NCBI RefSeq assembly: GCF_014651635.1
Contig: NZ_BMXG01000007.1
Span: forward strand, 143,960 to 207,959
DNA: 64,000 nt
Origin: Cerasicoccus arenae
GTDB taxonomy: Bacteria > Verrucomicrobiota > Verrucomicrobiia > Opitutales > Cerasicoccaceae
Direction of reading: 5' to 3'
The notes below the pieces were generated by a model, which saw only the letters and a list, made by a program, of their open reading frames with translations, did no database searches and had not been told where the DNA came from. This document shows positions 57,101-64,000 of the stretch, piece after piece. A program made the position numbers and the translations under genes. Positions within the stretch are counted from its first letter, which is position 1, and every line of letters begins with the position of its first letter.

Positions 57101-58809
57101 GAACCGATAAAGGTATCCGTTGCGGTGACCAATTCTTCGCGGATACAGTCCAGCGCAGGGTTGGTGACCTGAGCGAAGATCTGCTTAAAGTAAGAATACA
57201 GGTGCTTTGTCTGGTTCGAAAGCACTGCCAAGGGCGTATCATTGCCCATCGAGCCGATTGGCTGCACGCCGTTAGTCGCAGTTGGTCCAAGGATGAAGCG
57301 CAAGTCTTCATAGGTGTAACCAAATGCGTGCTGGCGAGTCAGGATGCCATCCGTCACTGCGCTCTTGGGCGCTTTGGGTTCAGGCAACTCGTCAATCTGA
57401 ATACGATTTTCAGCCAGCCACTTCTCATAAGGCTTGGCGTTGTAAACGCGCTCTTTGACTTCTTCGTCCGGCACGATGCGCCCTTCCTTCATGTTCACAA
57501 CGAACATGCGACCAGGCTGCAAGCGGCCTTTCTTAATGACTGTCAGCGGATCAAGGTCTGGAATGACGCCGACTTCCGAGGCCATGATAACCAAGTCGTC
57601 GGTGGTGACATAATAACGGCTCGGGCGCAGGCCATTGCGGTCCAGCGACGCACCAATCATGGTGCCATCGGAGAAAGTGATCGAGGCAGGGCCATCCCAC
57701 GGCTCCATCATGCAGGCATGGAACTCATAAAACGCTTTCTTGGCGGGACTCATAGTCTCATGACGTTCCCAAGGCTCTGGGATCATCATCATCATGGCAT
57801 GAGTCAGATCATACCCGCCTAAATGCATGAATTCCAACACGTTATCAAATCGCGCAGAGTCCGATCCGTCTTCATTAATGACAGGGAAGATCTTCTGTAT
57901 GTCTGGAAAATTCTTGGTCTTGCAAAGCTGTTGACGAGCTTTCATCCAGTTGACGTTGCCCATGACCGTGTTGATTTCGCCGTTGTGGGCGATAAAGCGG
58001 TTCGGGTGGGCGCGTGGCCAGCTCGGGAAGGTGTTCGTCGAGAAGCGCGTGTGCATGAGCGCCAGCGCAGACTCGAAGTCTGGATCGTGTAAATCTGGGA
58101 AATATTCGGAGAGCTGACAAGGAGTCAGCATACCCTTGTAGACCATCGTGCGACCGGAGAGGCTACACACATAGAGGTATTCGCTGCCTGGAAAGGACGA
58201 CTTTTTGTTGCCGTGAACGTCGTATTTGGCCTCGTTGACCTCGTTGTTGCGGATCGCGTTAACCGCGCGGCGGCGTATAATGTAAAGCTTCCGCTCCCAA
58301 GCCAAGTCGTCGGTGATGGCGGGGTCCCGGCCGATGAAGATCTGCTTCATGCAGGGCTCATAACTGCCGGAAATCTTGCCCAAAATTTCGCTTTTGACGG
58401 GCACCGTGCGCCAGCCGAGGAATTTCTGGCCCTCTTCGCTTACGACGTGCTCAAAAACTTCCATCGCCGAGTCACGCTCACTCGGATGTGGGGACATGAA
58501 AACAATGCCCGCGCCATATTGGCCTTCCGGAGGGAGCTCTACGCCCTTTTTCTCCATCTGCTTACGCAGGAACTTATCCGGCATTTGGATGAAAATGCCC
58601 GCGCCGTCGCCTGAATCAGGCTCCGCACCACTGGCACCACGATGATCCATATGGGTGTTCATCGTGAGCGTTTTCTGGATGATGTCGTGCGAGCGTTTGC
58701 CCTTTAGATGGGCAATAAAGCCTACGCCACAGGAATCTTTTTCCTGCTGCGGGTTCCAAAGGCCCTGTGGTTCGGGCCAGCCTAGCGGAGTCTTTGACGC
58801 GTCAGACAT
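54142..58809 (-). CDS. gltB: Glutamate synthase large subunit (ammonia-channelling amidotransferase)
   Basis: 1555 residues. The class-II amidotransferase N-terminal Cys is at residue 27 ([17 protein letters not shown]), so 26 residues are removed. [38 protein letters not shown], the central and FMN domains ([39 protein letters not shown]), the Fe-S cluster ([17 protein letters not shown]), and the C-terminal beta-helix ([20 protein letters not shown]) are all visible. It makes two glutamates from glutamine and 2-oxoglutarate. A 12-base C run encodes the conserved PPPHH motif. Confidence 0.98.
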   Translation of the reverse strand: MSDASKTPLGWPEPQGLWNPQQEKDSCGVGFIAHLKGKRSHDIIQKTLTMNTHMDHRGASGAEPDSGDGAGIFIQMPDKFLRKQMEKKGVELPPEGQYGAGIVFMSPHPSERDSAMEVFEHVVSEEGQKFLGWRTVPVKSEILGKISGSYEPCMKQIFIGRDPAITDDLAWERKLYIIRRRAVNAIRNNEVNEAKYDVHGNKKSSFPGSEYLYVCSLSGRTMVYKGMLTPCQLSEYFPDLHDPDFESALALMHTRFSTNTFPSWPRAHPNRFIAHNGEINTVMGNVNWMKARQQLCKTKNFPDIQKIFPVINEDGSDSARFDNVLEFMHLGGYDLTHAMMMMIPEPWERHETMSPAKKAFYEFHACMMEPWDGPASITFSDGTMIGASLDRNGLRPSRYYVTTDDLVIMASEVGVIPDLDPLTVIKKGRLQPGRMFVVNMKEGRIVPDEEVKERVYNAKPYEKWLAENRIQIDELPEPKAPKSAVTDGILTRQHAFGYTYEDLRFILGPTATNGVQPIGSMGNDTPLAVLSNQTKHLYSYFKQIFAQVTNPALDCIREELVTATDTFIGSEGNLLQPGPNSCRMIRLASPLIDNDELAKLREIDAEGFKSTTLDALFPADSTGAGLDKAMAALCKAADLAIKEGNNVLIISDRAVSKEMAAIPTLMAMGGLHHHLVRKGTRTRASIVLETGEAREVHHFAVLLGYGADAINPYMAFESLHKMIQDEMLEMDLDKAIYNYLKGSIKGVVKTMAKMGISTVASYRGAQIFEAIGLTSEVVSKYFCGTATRIEGSGIEEIAEETLRRHRKAYPDRHIQEDEIALDPGGVYQWRKDGEYHLFNPKTIHLLQKAVRTSNFATFKEYSNLVNDQSENIATLRGLMKFKEERKPVPLDEVEPIEGIMKRFKTGAMSYGSISKEAHETLAIAMNRIGGKSNTGEGGEDPERFITMENGDSKRSAIKQVASGRFGVTSEYLVNADELQIKISQGAKPGEGGELPGSKVYPWVAKVRHSTPGVGLVSPPPHHDIYSIEDLAELVHDLKNANVHARVNVKLVAEVGVGTIASGVAKGHADVILIAGHDGGTGASPTSSIYNAGAPWELGLAETNQILLLNDLRSRVVLETDGQLKTGRDVAVAVLLGAEEYGFATAPLVSVGCLMMRVCQKNTCPVGVATQDPRLRDKFTGKPEHVVNFMTFIAMELREIMAQLGFRTINEMVGHVECLDTAKAVNHWKAKGVDLTSIFHKPDVDENVGAYCQKAQDHGLDVALDNTHLLTLCKPALDKGDKVKLTLPIVNINRVVGTITGSELTRRHGAKGLPDDTIHLHFQGSAGQSLGAFTPKGMTFELEGDANDYLGKGMSGSKIIVYPPKGSLFKAEENIIIGNVAFYGATEGHAYISGIAGERFCVRNSGVKTVVEGLGDHGCEYMTGGQVIVLGLTGRNFAAGMSGGSAYVYDIDGDFRSRLNADMVNVYELIECTDEEISEVQTQIEKHVEYTGSTRGKEILDGWSDLRSKFVKVMPRDYERMLNCFKKVEEQGLTGDEAAMAAFTENLNDLARVGGN
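55749..55760 (-). repeat. 12-base poly-C/G tract inside gltB
   Basis: Twelve G's on the + strand (C on the coding strand) encode the start of the conserved [10 protein letters not shown] motif in GltB, leaving no room for a length change. Confidence 0.85.
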
Positions 58810-58855
58810 AGATGTGCTTAACTTGGTTGATAATATAAGATTTAGCTAAAGGTAT

Positions 58856-58872
58856 AGCAGGGCGTGTGCCCA
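58856..58872 (-). promoter_or_regulatory. Candidate sigma-54 promoter for gltB
   Basis: On the minus strand the segment GGGCACACGCCCTGCTA resembles the -24/-12 consensus TGGCACG-N4-TTGCW: the GG and GC dinucleotides have the required spacing, with three mismatches (T1, G7, T12). It ends 46 bases upstream of the gltB ATG. A single pattern match. Confidence 0.35.
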
Positions 58873-58920
58873 GTGTAGTAGGAGCGGTGTAACGAAGCCC
58901 GACGGACGACCGTCGGTCAA
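58871..58920. repeat. REP-like palindrome upstream of gltB
   Basis: A GTAGGAGCGGTGTAACG-like run precedes a perfect 7-base stem CCGACGG/CCGTCGG (58899-58905 with 58910-58916) with an ACGA loop. GTAGGAGCGG plus a palindrome is the form of REP-type repeats known from other bacteria. Only one copy occurs in this window. Confidence 0.4.
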
Positions 58921-59060
58921 CCGCTGAAAATCGCTACTGTTCAGAAATTCCCATATAGGGAAGATAGAAATTTGGCCCTCTCTGAGCAAATTGCAAAAAC
59001 TTTTTATGAATGAGAATCAGTCTCGCTTTTTGGCGTGCGAGAGAGTGGCTGATCACAGGA

Positions 59061-59621
59061 TTATAGGAAGCGTCGCGCCCAAGTCGGGATTTCCCCATCG
59101 CAACGGAAAGCCAATTGCCCGTCCCGAAACTTCGCCAAGAGGCGATAAGGCGATTTCATCGACCCGTTGTCGTATATATTTACCCATGGCAAGATCTGGA
59201 TTGCCCGTTCCAAATTGGCTAGCGTGCGGTCATAACGGGCCAGTAATTTATCGACGGGCACATCGTGGCCGCCTGCTTTCACGCGGGTCGCGACACGCTG
59301 GACTGACATGTTGCTCGATTCGATGCCAATATAGATCAGTCGTACGTCATAACTTGCCTCCACCGCGCGTTTAAGGAAATTCACTTTATCGCCAACAGGG
59401 TCAGAAAAAACCGTTTCTGTGATGAATGATTCTTTGCGACCCAAGTAGTCATCCCGTAATGCGGCCACTTGCCTAGCAGCGGTATAGGCATCTAAACCGG
59501 ACACGCTTGCCAGGACATCTGCGTTGAGGAAGGGCGCGTCATACCCACTCAAGTAGGCTTCGTAAAACGTGCTCTTTCCAGCACCGTTGGGCCCGGAAAG
59601 CATCACAATCATTGACTTCAT
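59061..59621 (-). CDS. Zeta-toxin-like P-loop kinase
   Basis: 186 residues from ATG 59621. Walker A LSGPNGAGKSTFYEAYL near the N-terminus, FLNADVLAS and ESFITETVFSD (substrate region), ATRVKAGGHDVPVDKLLARY (basic lid) and the length fit zeta/PezT-type kinases, which phosphorylate UDP-sugar precursors of the cell wall. It begins 4 bases after the small gene upstream, which looks like its antitoxin. Confidence 0.85.
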   Translation of the reverse strand: MKSMIVMLSGPNGAGKSTFYEAYLSGYDAPFLNADVLASVSGLDAYTAARQVAALRDDYLGRKESFITETVFSDPVGDKVNFLKRAVEASYDVRLIYIGIESSNMSVQRVATRVKAGGHDVPVDKLLARYDRTLANLERAIQILPWVNIYDNGSMKSPYRLLAKFRDGQLAFRCDGEIPTWARRFL

Positions 59622-59625
59622 GCCT

Positions 59626-59895
59626 CTAGTGTAACGATTTTTCAGACGTTCGGTGGATGACCGCTTGGGCCTTCGTACGGCCTTCTGGCGTTTCCACCTC
59701 GGACAACGTTCGCTCAAAATTCTCCCGCGTGAGCGCCTCTGCTTTTGCTCGGACGTCGAACGACAGCACCGGCTCCATCATTTGCCCCAACGCGGCCCAG
59801 TGCTCGATTTGCTGTGCAGCGGAGCGGTGGAACTTTTTGGACTGTTCCTTGGCTTTGTTGACGAGTTCGTCGCTAAGTCGAACGGAGTGACTCAT
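59626..59895 (-). CDS. ParD-like antitoxin of the zeta-toxin pair
   Basis: 89 residues from ATG 59895. The N-terminus has SVRLSDELVNKAKEQSKKFHRSAAQQIEHW, in pieces, the ribbon-helix-helix start of ParD-like antitoxins (strand then two helices), and a helical acidic C-terminus (ALTRENFERTLSEVETPEGRT in two parts) that would block the toxin. The 4-base spacing before the kinase gene supports a toxin-antitoxin pair. Confidence 0.8.
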   Translation of the reverse strand: MSHSVRLSDELVNKAKEQSKKFHRSAAQQIEHWAALGQMMEPVLSFDVRAKAEALTRENFERTLSEVETPEGRTKAQAVIHRTSEKSLH

Positions 59896-59948
59896 GTTTT
59901 CAATGTGTGGCAATTTGCCACAGCTGTCAAGAGTGCCTTCCAACGGCT

Positions 59949-60764
59949 CTATTCAGAAAAATCCAATAAATGGTCCCACCGCTGGACGAAGGTTGAATTT
60001 TCATAACCGGTCGCCGCAGTGGAGGTTGAATGTTGGAAGCGATACTCGCCTTCCTCCTCATACAGCATCCTGATACTGAACATTTCGGTTCCTTGATTGT
60101 TAACGAAAACTGCTTCCATGGCGCGTGAGGAATTCAGCTGAGTAAGGGCATTCTGGGACATTTGCTCGTAGACTGCAAAGTCATCCTCATTGAGAATTCC
60201 GCGTGCCGCTTGTAAAAAGTCTTCAGTGAGTTTGGCGGGGGGCTGAGGCACCTCGTAGCGAACGCCGCCCTCAAAATCTTCGACGTAATTGGCATGGGCG
60301 GCTTCCCATTCTTTAACTTCTTTCAGGAAATGAGCGCTATTGGCTGCCAGAGCCCTACTCTCTCGATCGTCAAGCCCGAGAAAATCAACTAACATCGAAT
60401 TAGCCTGAAAATCGTCACCGTTTATTGGTAAACGCTGTAGTTTACTGAGATTTCCGGATTTCAATTGCTCCTGCACCCATTCATAGGCGCTCTTCTTTTT
60501 GAGTAACTGCGCTAAATCCTCTTCTAGCTGTTGGTTTAACGCTCGTTCTCGCTCGAGCGAAGACTTCAAAATGGTAATTTCCAACTGGGCTTTTTTAAGC
60601 GCATCCGAGGGTTCGGCTACGAGCGGCTGCTTGTCGTCCACTTGCTGCTGCCTAACTGGGGCACTTTTGACGCGGCCATTGCCTTTATAATAACCCAAAT
60701 AGTAAGTGCCGCAAATCGCGCCAATGACCAATAGTGTATAGACGATTTTCTTGATCCAATGCAT
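59949..60764 (-). CDS. Membrane-anchored coiled-coil protein, unknown
   Basis: 271 residues from ATG 60764. One membrane segment (~7-26) is followed by a coiled coil (~58-98, LKKAQLEITILKSSLERERA) and a globular C-terminus (~115-271, FLQAARGILNEDDFAVYEQM). No family recognised. It starts 4 bases after the GspF gene, so it may be part of the same secretion or pilus machine. Confidence 0.65.
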   Translation of the reverse strand: MHWIKKIVYTLLVIGAICGTYYLGYYKGNGRVKSAPVRQQQVDDKQPLVAEPSDALKKAQLEITILKSSLERERALNQQLEEDLAQLLKKKSAYEWVQEQLKSGNLSKLQRLPINGDDFQANSMLVDFLGLDDRESRALAANSAHFLKEVKEWEAAHANYVEDFEGGVRYEVPQPPAKLTEDFLQAARGILNEDDFAVYEQMSQNALTQLNSSRAMEAVFVNNQGTEMFSIRMLYEEEGEYRFQHSTSTAATGYENSTFVQRWDHLLDFSE

Positions 60765-60768
60765 CGCG

Positions 60769-61752
60769 TCACTTGTCCATGATGCCCATGACGCCATCCA
60801 GATAGCTGGCGTAGAAGCGGATTATTGTAATGACGATCACAATGGCCACAGCCCCAAACATAAGCACGGGGTAGAGGATGCTGGCGAAGGTCATGGCGTT
60901 GTTGGCGCTGCTTTGGAACTGACGACCAAGGACGACGAGATTTTTTTCCAGTTGGCCGGTTCGCTCGCCCGTCGTGTAGAGAGCACGAAAGTCTGCCGGA
61001 AAGCACTTAAACTTGGCCAAGTGCTCGGAGGGCGTGGCACCATCGTCGATGAGCACACGCATGGCGTTACCGGCTCGTTTGAGCGGAGGCGAATTTGCCA
61101 CGAGTCCTGCGCCCGCCCAAGCTTTGGCGATGGGCGTGCCTGCCTCCAGAAATGCACCCAGAGCATAGGAAAAATCTGCCAGCGACTGCTTAATGCTGTG
61201 CCCGCGAAACCCTGGCAGACACTTGGCGAGCATCGGCAGCAGCGGGCTGTCGAGCTTGGCCAGAACAAACAACATGATGATCGTGCCCCAGAGCGGGACC
61301 TGAAAGATTGCGACGTCCATGAAGTATTTTGCGTTGATCACGTCACTGACGTTACTGATACCGACTTCGAAATCGATTTGCCACATGACTGGCATGATGA
61401 ACCCCGCAAAAGTCAACATGCCCACCGGATACAGCGCACCAAAGATCAGCTTCATCTTGGCGGCACCCAGGCGGCTGTGCTGGTCAGCCAACGTGCGCAG
61501 CGTTTGAGGGAGTCGTCCACTTTGGGCCGCAGCAGACCAGAAATACGTGTCCTTCTTCGGTAGCCAACTCGGGGCACGCTTCAACATTTCGTCGACCCCC
61601 AAGCCTGCAACGAGGTTGTCGGCCATCAAGGTGCGCCCAACTGCGGGAGCGCCTTGACAGGTCTCCAGTGCGGCAGGCAGCGCCAGCCCGCTTTCCAAGC
61701 TTTGGGCCAACTGCAAATACCACGAAGCGAGCTTTTTATGAGAGAGTGACAT
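60769..61752 (-). CDS. Type II secretion/type IV pilus inner-membrane protein (GspF/PilC family)
   Basis: 327 residues. It has the two repeated T2SSF halves with membrane segments: KKLASWYLQLAQSLESGLAL then KMKLIFGALYPVGMLTFAGF, and SLADFSYALGAFLEAGTPI then TFASILYPVLMFGAVAIVIV. Slightly short for the family (~400 residues), mostly in the N-terminal part. Such proteins form the platform that works with ATPases like the PilT-type gene at 40 kb. The upstream neighbour is a TPR protein. Confidence 0.88.
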   Translation of the reverse strand: MSLSHKKLASWYLQLAQSLESGLALPAALETCQGAPAVGRTLMADNLVAGLGVDEMLKRAPSWLPKKDTYFWSAAAQSGRLPQTLRTLADQHSRLGAAKMKLIFGALYPVGMLTFAGFIMPVMWQIDFEVGISNVSDVINAKYFMDVAIFQVPLWGTIIMLFVLAKLDSPLLPMLAKCLPGFRGHSIKQSLADFSYALGAFLEAGTPIAKAWAGAGLVANSPPLKRAGNAMRVLIDDGATPSEHLAKFKCFPADFRALYTTGERTGQLEKNLVVLGRQFQSSANNAMTFASILYPVLMFGAVAIVIVITIIRFYASYLDGVMGIMDK

Positions 61753-61785
61753 CGGCAGATTGTGCTTTGGTGCTAAACGACGAAA

Positions 61786-62154
61786 CTAGTTTTCGTCATC
61801 CGGCTCCTGCAACTGCTGCTTCCAACCGAGCATGCGGGCCTGCGCCCCAAAGTGCTCAGCGGTGGGCTTGTCACCCAGCTCCATGTGAATGCGCGACAGA
61901 GAGGTGTTGATATGGATATCGCCAGAGTCGATTCGGTAAGCGTGCTCCGCTGCGTCGAGCGCTTCGCGGAAATGCCCCAGCGAAAAATGCACTTCGGTCA
62001 ATGCGTGCCAACCAGCGAAAGAGTTGGGATTGGTCTCAACGGCCTGGCGAAGTTTGGCCAGCGCGGCGTCATTGTCCCCCATTGTGTAGTCAAAGGTTGC
62101 TTCCTCCACCAAATCGGTGACGTCGGTCTCGGGCGTGTTTGCTTGTTCGGCCAT
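61786..62154 (-). CDS. TPR-repeat protein
   Basis: 122 residues. At least three TPR units are visible: ATFDYTMGDNDAALAKLRQA, ALTEVHFSLGHFREALDAAE, and SLSRIHMELGDKPTAEHFGA. No signal peptide. It lies 33 bases upstream of the GspF gene and may be part of that gene group; its partner is unknown. Confidence 0.8.
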   Translation of the reverse strand: MAEQANTPETDVTDLVEEATFDYTMGDNDAALAKLRQAVETNPNSFAGWHALTEVHFSLGHFREALDAAEHAYRIDSGDIHINTSLSRIHMELGDKPTAEHFGAQARMLGWKQQLQEPDDEN

Positions 62155-62337
62155 GGCAGAAGCAGAAGGTATTTTCTACGAAAGCGCAATGAAGGAACGC
62201 GGCCTTTAACACTTCTGCCAGCAGAGCATCAAAGCCGGTGATTTCAGCTAAGGGCCGCGCAATTAATTGCGTAAATGACTGATTGGAATTTCCCGCAATT
62301 CGGACATTCGATTGTCCTAAACACGCAATTCGATATA

Positions 62338-63486
62338 ATGATTCAATTCCCCCCTGCCCTCACCAAATTCGCAACTTGCAGCTTAATAATAACAGGCATG
62401 CTAATGAACACACACCTTCAAGCCGACTCCATTGACCGTAACTATCCTAAGGATCCAGCGGCCGAAGCACCCAACGAAAATGCTTGGCCCGCTGAGATCA
62501 AAGTCTCAGGAAATCGCTTGGTCGATACGAATGGGGATGAAGTATGGCTCCAAGGCGTGGCTATTCCTGGCCTCGAAATTGTCCCCAAAGGCCATGGCGC
62601 GGTTAACTCAGTGATAGTAGCCATTGAGCTATGGAATGCCAATGTCGTGCGCCTCGCCATCAAGGACGAGTTTTGGTATGGACGGGGCAAAGGGCAAACA
62701 GATGGAGGCTTAGCCTATCGCGCCATTATAGACTCAGCTGTGAATGCGGCTGCGAACCGAGGTGCTTACATCGTCCTCGACCATCATCGCTACCGGGCAG
62801 TAAAGTCCGAGCAGATCCCGTTCTGGCAGGAGCTAGCAACCCTATATCGGAATCATCCTGCGGTGCTTTTCGACATCATTAACGAGCCCCATGAGATAAG
62901 TTGGTCTGTCTGGCGGGATGGCGGCTTTGTCCCCAATGATAATAAAGCAATCGATGAAGCTGGCTTTCTGGATGAGGAAACGAAGCAGTCCAATCGTGGC
63001 TTTGAATCGCCAGGCATGCAAAAGCTTGTCGAAGCCATTCGTGAAACGGGTGCCCGCAACATCATCATCGCTGGTGGTCTGCAATGGGCTTATGACCTTT
63101 CTGGAGTCCTAAACGGCTATGCACTCGTGGACCCCAGTGGCAACGGCATCATGTATTCCACGCATGTCTACAACTGGAAACGCGGGTGGCAAAAGGCATT
63201 TTTGGATGCTGCCAGCAAATACCCGATTTTCGTGGGCGAGGTTGGGGCAGACATTAAAAAAATGAATTTCATCCCCAGTGAGGATCAGGAAGATCCGTAC
63301 ACTTGGGTTCCCGACATGCTGGGCATTATTCAACAACATCGATTAAACTGGACCGGATGGTCATTTCACACTTGGGCCACGCCAGTTATGCTATCTGACT
63401 GGCAATATAACCCTACCCTATTCTGGGGAGACATGGCTAAAAGAGCGCTCGCTGGTGAACAGTTTGAAAACCAGAGTTTGCGCTGA
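62338..63486 (+). CDS. Secreted GH5-family glycoside hydrolase (cellulase-like)
   Basis: 382 residues from ATG 62338; a start at 62275 would add 21. A signal peptide spans ~1-29 (ends NTHLQA). The (beta/alpha)8 domain has [26 protein letters not shown], the acid/base Glu183 in [22 protein letters not shown] and the nucleophile Glu301 in [11 protein letters not shown]. This is the GH5 pattern seen in endo-beta-glucanases and mannanases; the exact polysaccharide cannot be told. The surroundings are single genes, not a polysaccharide locus. Confidence 0.9.
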   Translation: MIQFPPALTKFATCSLIITGMLMNTHLQADSIDRNYPKDPAAEAPNENAWPAEIKVSGNRLVDTNGDEVWLQGVAIPGLEIVPKGHGAVNSVIVAIELWNANVVRLAIKDEFWYGRGKGQTDGGLAYRAIIDSAVNAAANRGAYIVLDHHRYRAVKSEQIPFWQELATLYRNHPAVLFDIINEPHEISWSVWRDGGFVPNDNKAIDEAGFLDEETKQSNRGFESPGMQKLVEAIRETGARNIIIAGGLQWAYDLSGVLNGYALVDPSGNGIMYSTHVYNWKRGWQKAFLDAASKYPIFVGEVGADIKKMNFIPSEDQEDPYTWVPDMLGIIQQHRLNWTGWSFHTWATPVMLSDWQYNPTLFWGDMAKRALAGEQFENQSLR

Positions 63487-63918
63487 TTCATTGCTAATTC
63501 GGGCGGGGTAGTTAAAGCCAAAAATGCAACCCGCTCATGGCTGTCATCGAGGTTTTAAAGTCTTTGCCTTTTTCCATCCTCAACGGATAAACGTTGTTTC
63601 AGAATGTGATGGTAAACCAAGATGATAACGTGCTCCCTTTAAACAGAGTTAGCGTAGTGTTCGCATGCTAATTGCCTCCCTCTGAGAAACCGCATTTTGG
63701 GTTCAGAGATAATCACAGCCGTGCTTGTGATTGTTCAAGGTGGTGTACGAACAAGGTGGTTCAATGCTGAATCAAATTTGTGCAAGAAACATAGCTATTT
63801 TTTAGCCTATCTTCACGGAAGATTCGTTTATCTTGAATAGTAGATGGCCTATTACTGAATTGGCCATATTGCACTGATTTCAAATTCGCCCCCAACAAAA
63901 CACCTACCCTAATTGATT
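63487..63918. other. Regulatory intergenic region before the last gene
   Basis: 432 bases without a gene. It contains two direct repeats CAAGGTGGT (63736-63744 and 63752-63760, 16 bases apart) and an inverted repeat ATGGCC/GGCCAT (63844-63849 and 63862-63867). These could be binding sites for a regulator of the following gene. Confidence 0.45.
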
Positions 63919-64000
63919 ATGAATAACCGCGTTTCACTCATTTCGACCCTATCAATTCTTGGCCTTGGAGTCGTCGCTCAAGCCAATCCAATTTTGTACG
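63919..64000 (+). CDS. Start of an exported protein, 5' part only
   Basis: Only 27 residues are inside the window: MNNRVSLISTLSILGLG, then VVAQANPILY. This is a typical signal peptide with cleavage after AQA. The rest and the function are outside. The upstream region has repeats that may regulate it. Confidence 0.7.
   Translation, partial: MNNRVSLISTLSILGLGVVAQANPILY

Overview
The window looks like a chromosomal segment of a marine-type member of the Verrucomicrobiota, most likely class Opitutae. This is inferred from gene content, not from a 16S gene. The clues are a DUF1549/DUF1501/cytochrome-c trio typical of the Planctomycetes-Verrucomicrobia group, a PEP-CTERM sorted giant protein, PPi-dependent phosphofructokinase, carotenoid genes, a secreted GH5 glycosidase, and many starts without a clear Shine-Dalgarno sequence. 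Base composition is about even. Gene density is high and both strands are used.

Region by region. 1-5.5 kb holds the end of a phytanoyl-CoA dioxygenase-like gene, then a tight three-gene run (DUF1549/1553 protein, Tat-exported DUF1501 protein, membrane cytochrome c with leucine-rich repeats). 5.5-17 kb is mostly housekeeping: PPi-PFK, a CruF-like carotenoid protein, RNase PH, sucCD, a ribbon-helix-helix protein, a lone lycopene-cyclase half, uvrB, a fatty acid desaturase and glucokinase. 17.2-26.1 kb is the most interesting block. It is a four-gene cassette of a YqiJ-like membrane/OB-fold protein, a short membrane-anchored SPFH protein, a flotillin that has lost its membrane anchor, and an 1808-residue AAA ATPase of the DNA repair ATPase type. 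26.2-29.2 kb has an ABC-F ATPase, tRNA-Asn(GTT) and a decayed integrated element: an integrase C-terminus joined to a rolling-circle (HUH) Rep gene with a single-base frameshift. 29.3-35.2 kb is one gene for a 1952-residue glycine-rich repeat protein ending in a PEP-CTERM signal.

35.5-52.5 kb carries an FAD-dependent dehydrogenase, argS, dgkA, a PilT-type ATPase, and a reverse-strand group of PIN/TRAM protein, two roadblock-like proteins, a receiver protein with a dead NtrC-type AAA domain, amtB and glnK. It also has a SUMF1-domain membrane protein with a 45-residue membrane mini-protein overlapping its end, tyrA and aat. 52.5-58.8 kb is glutamate synthase (gltB-gltD) with a strong terminator and a candidate sigma-54 promoter. 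This fits with amtB/glnK as a nitrogen-assimilation theme. 59-62.2 kb has a ParD-like/zeta-toxin pair and a type II secretion/type IV pilus GspF gene flanked by a membrane coiled-coil protein and a TPR protein. A GH5 enzyme and the start of a secreted protein close the window.

A window-wide peculiarity is a set of at least twelve C or G homopolymer runs of 8-13 bases. Most lie inside conserved housekeeping genes and encode Pro or Gly runs.
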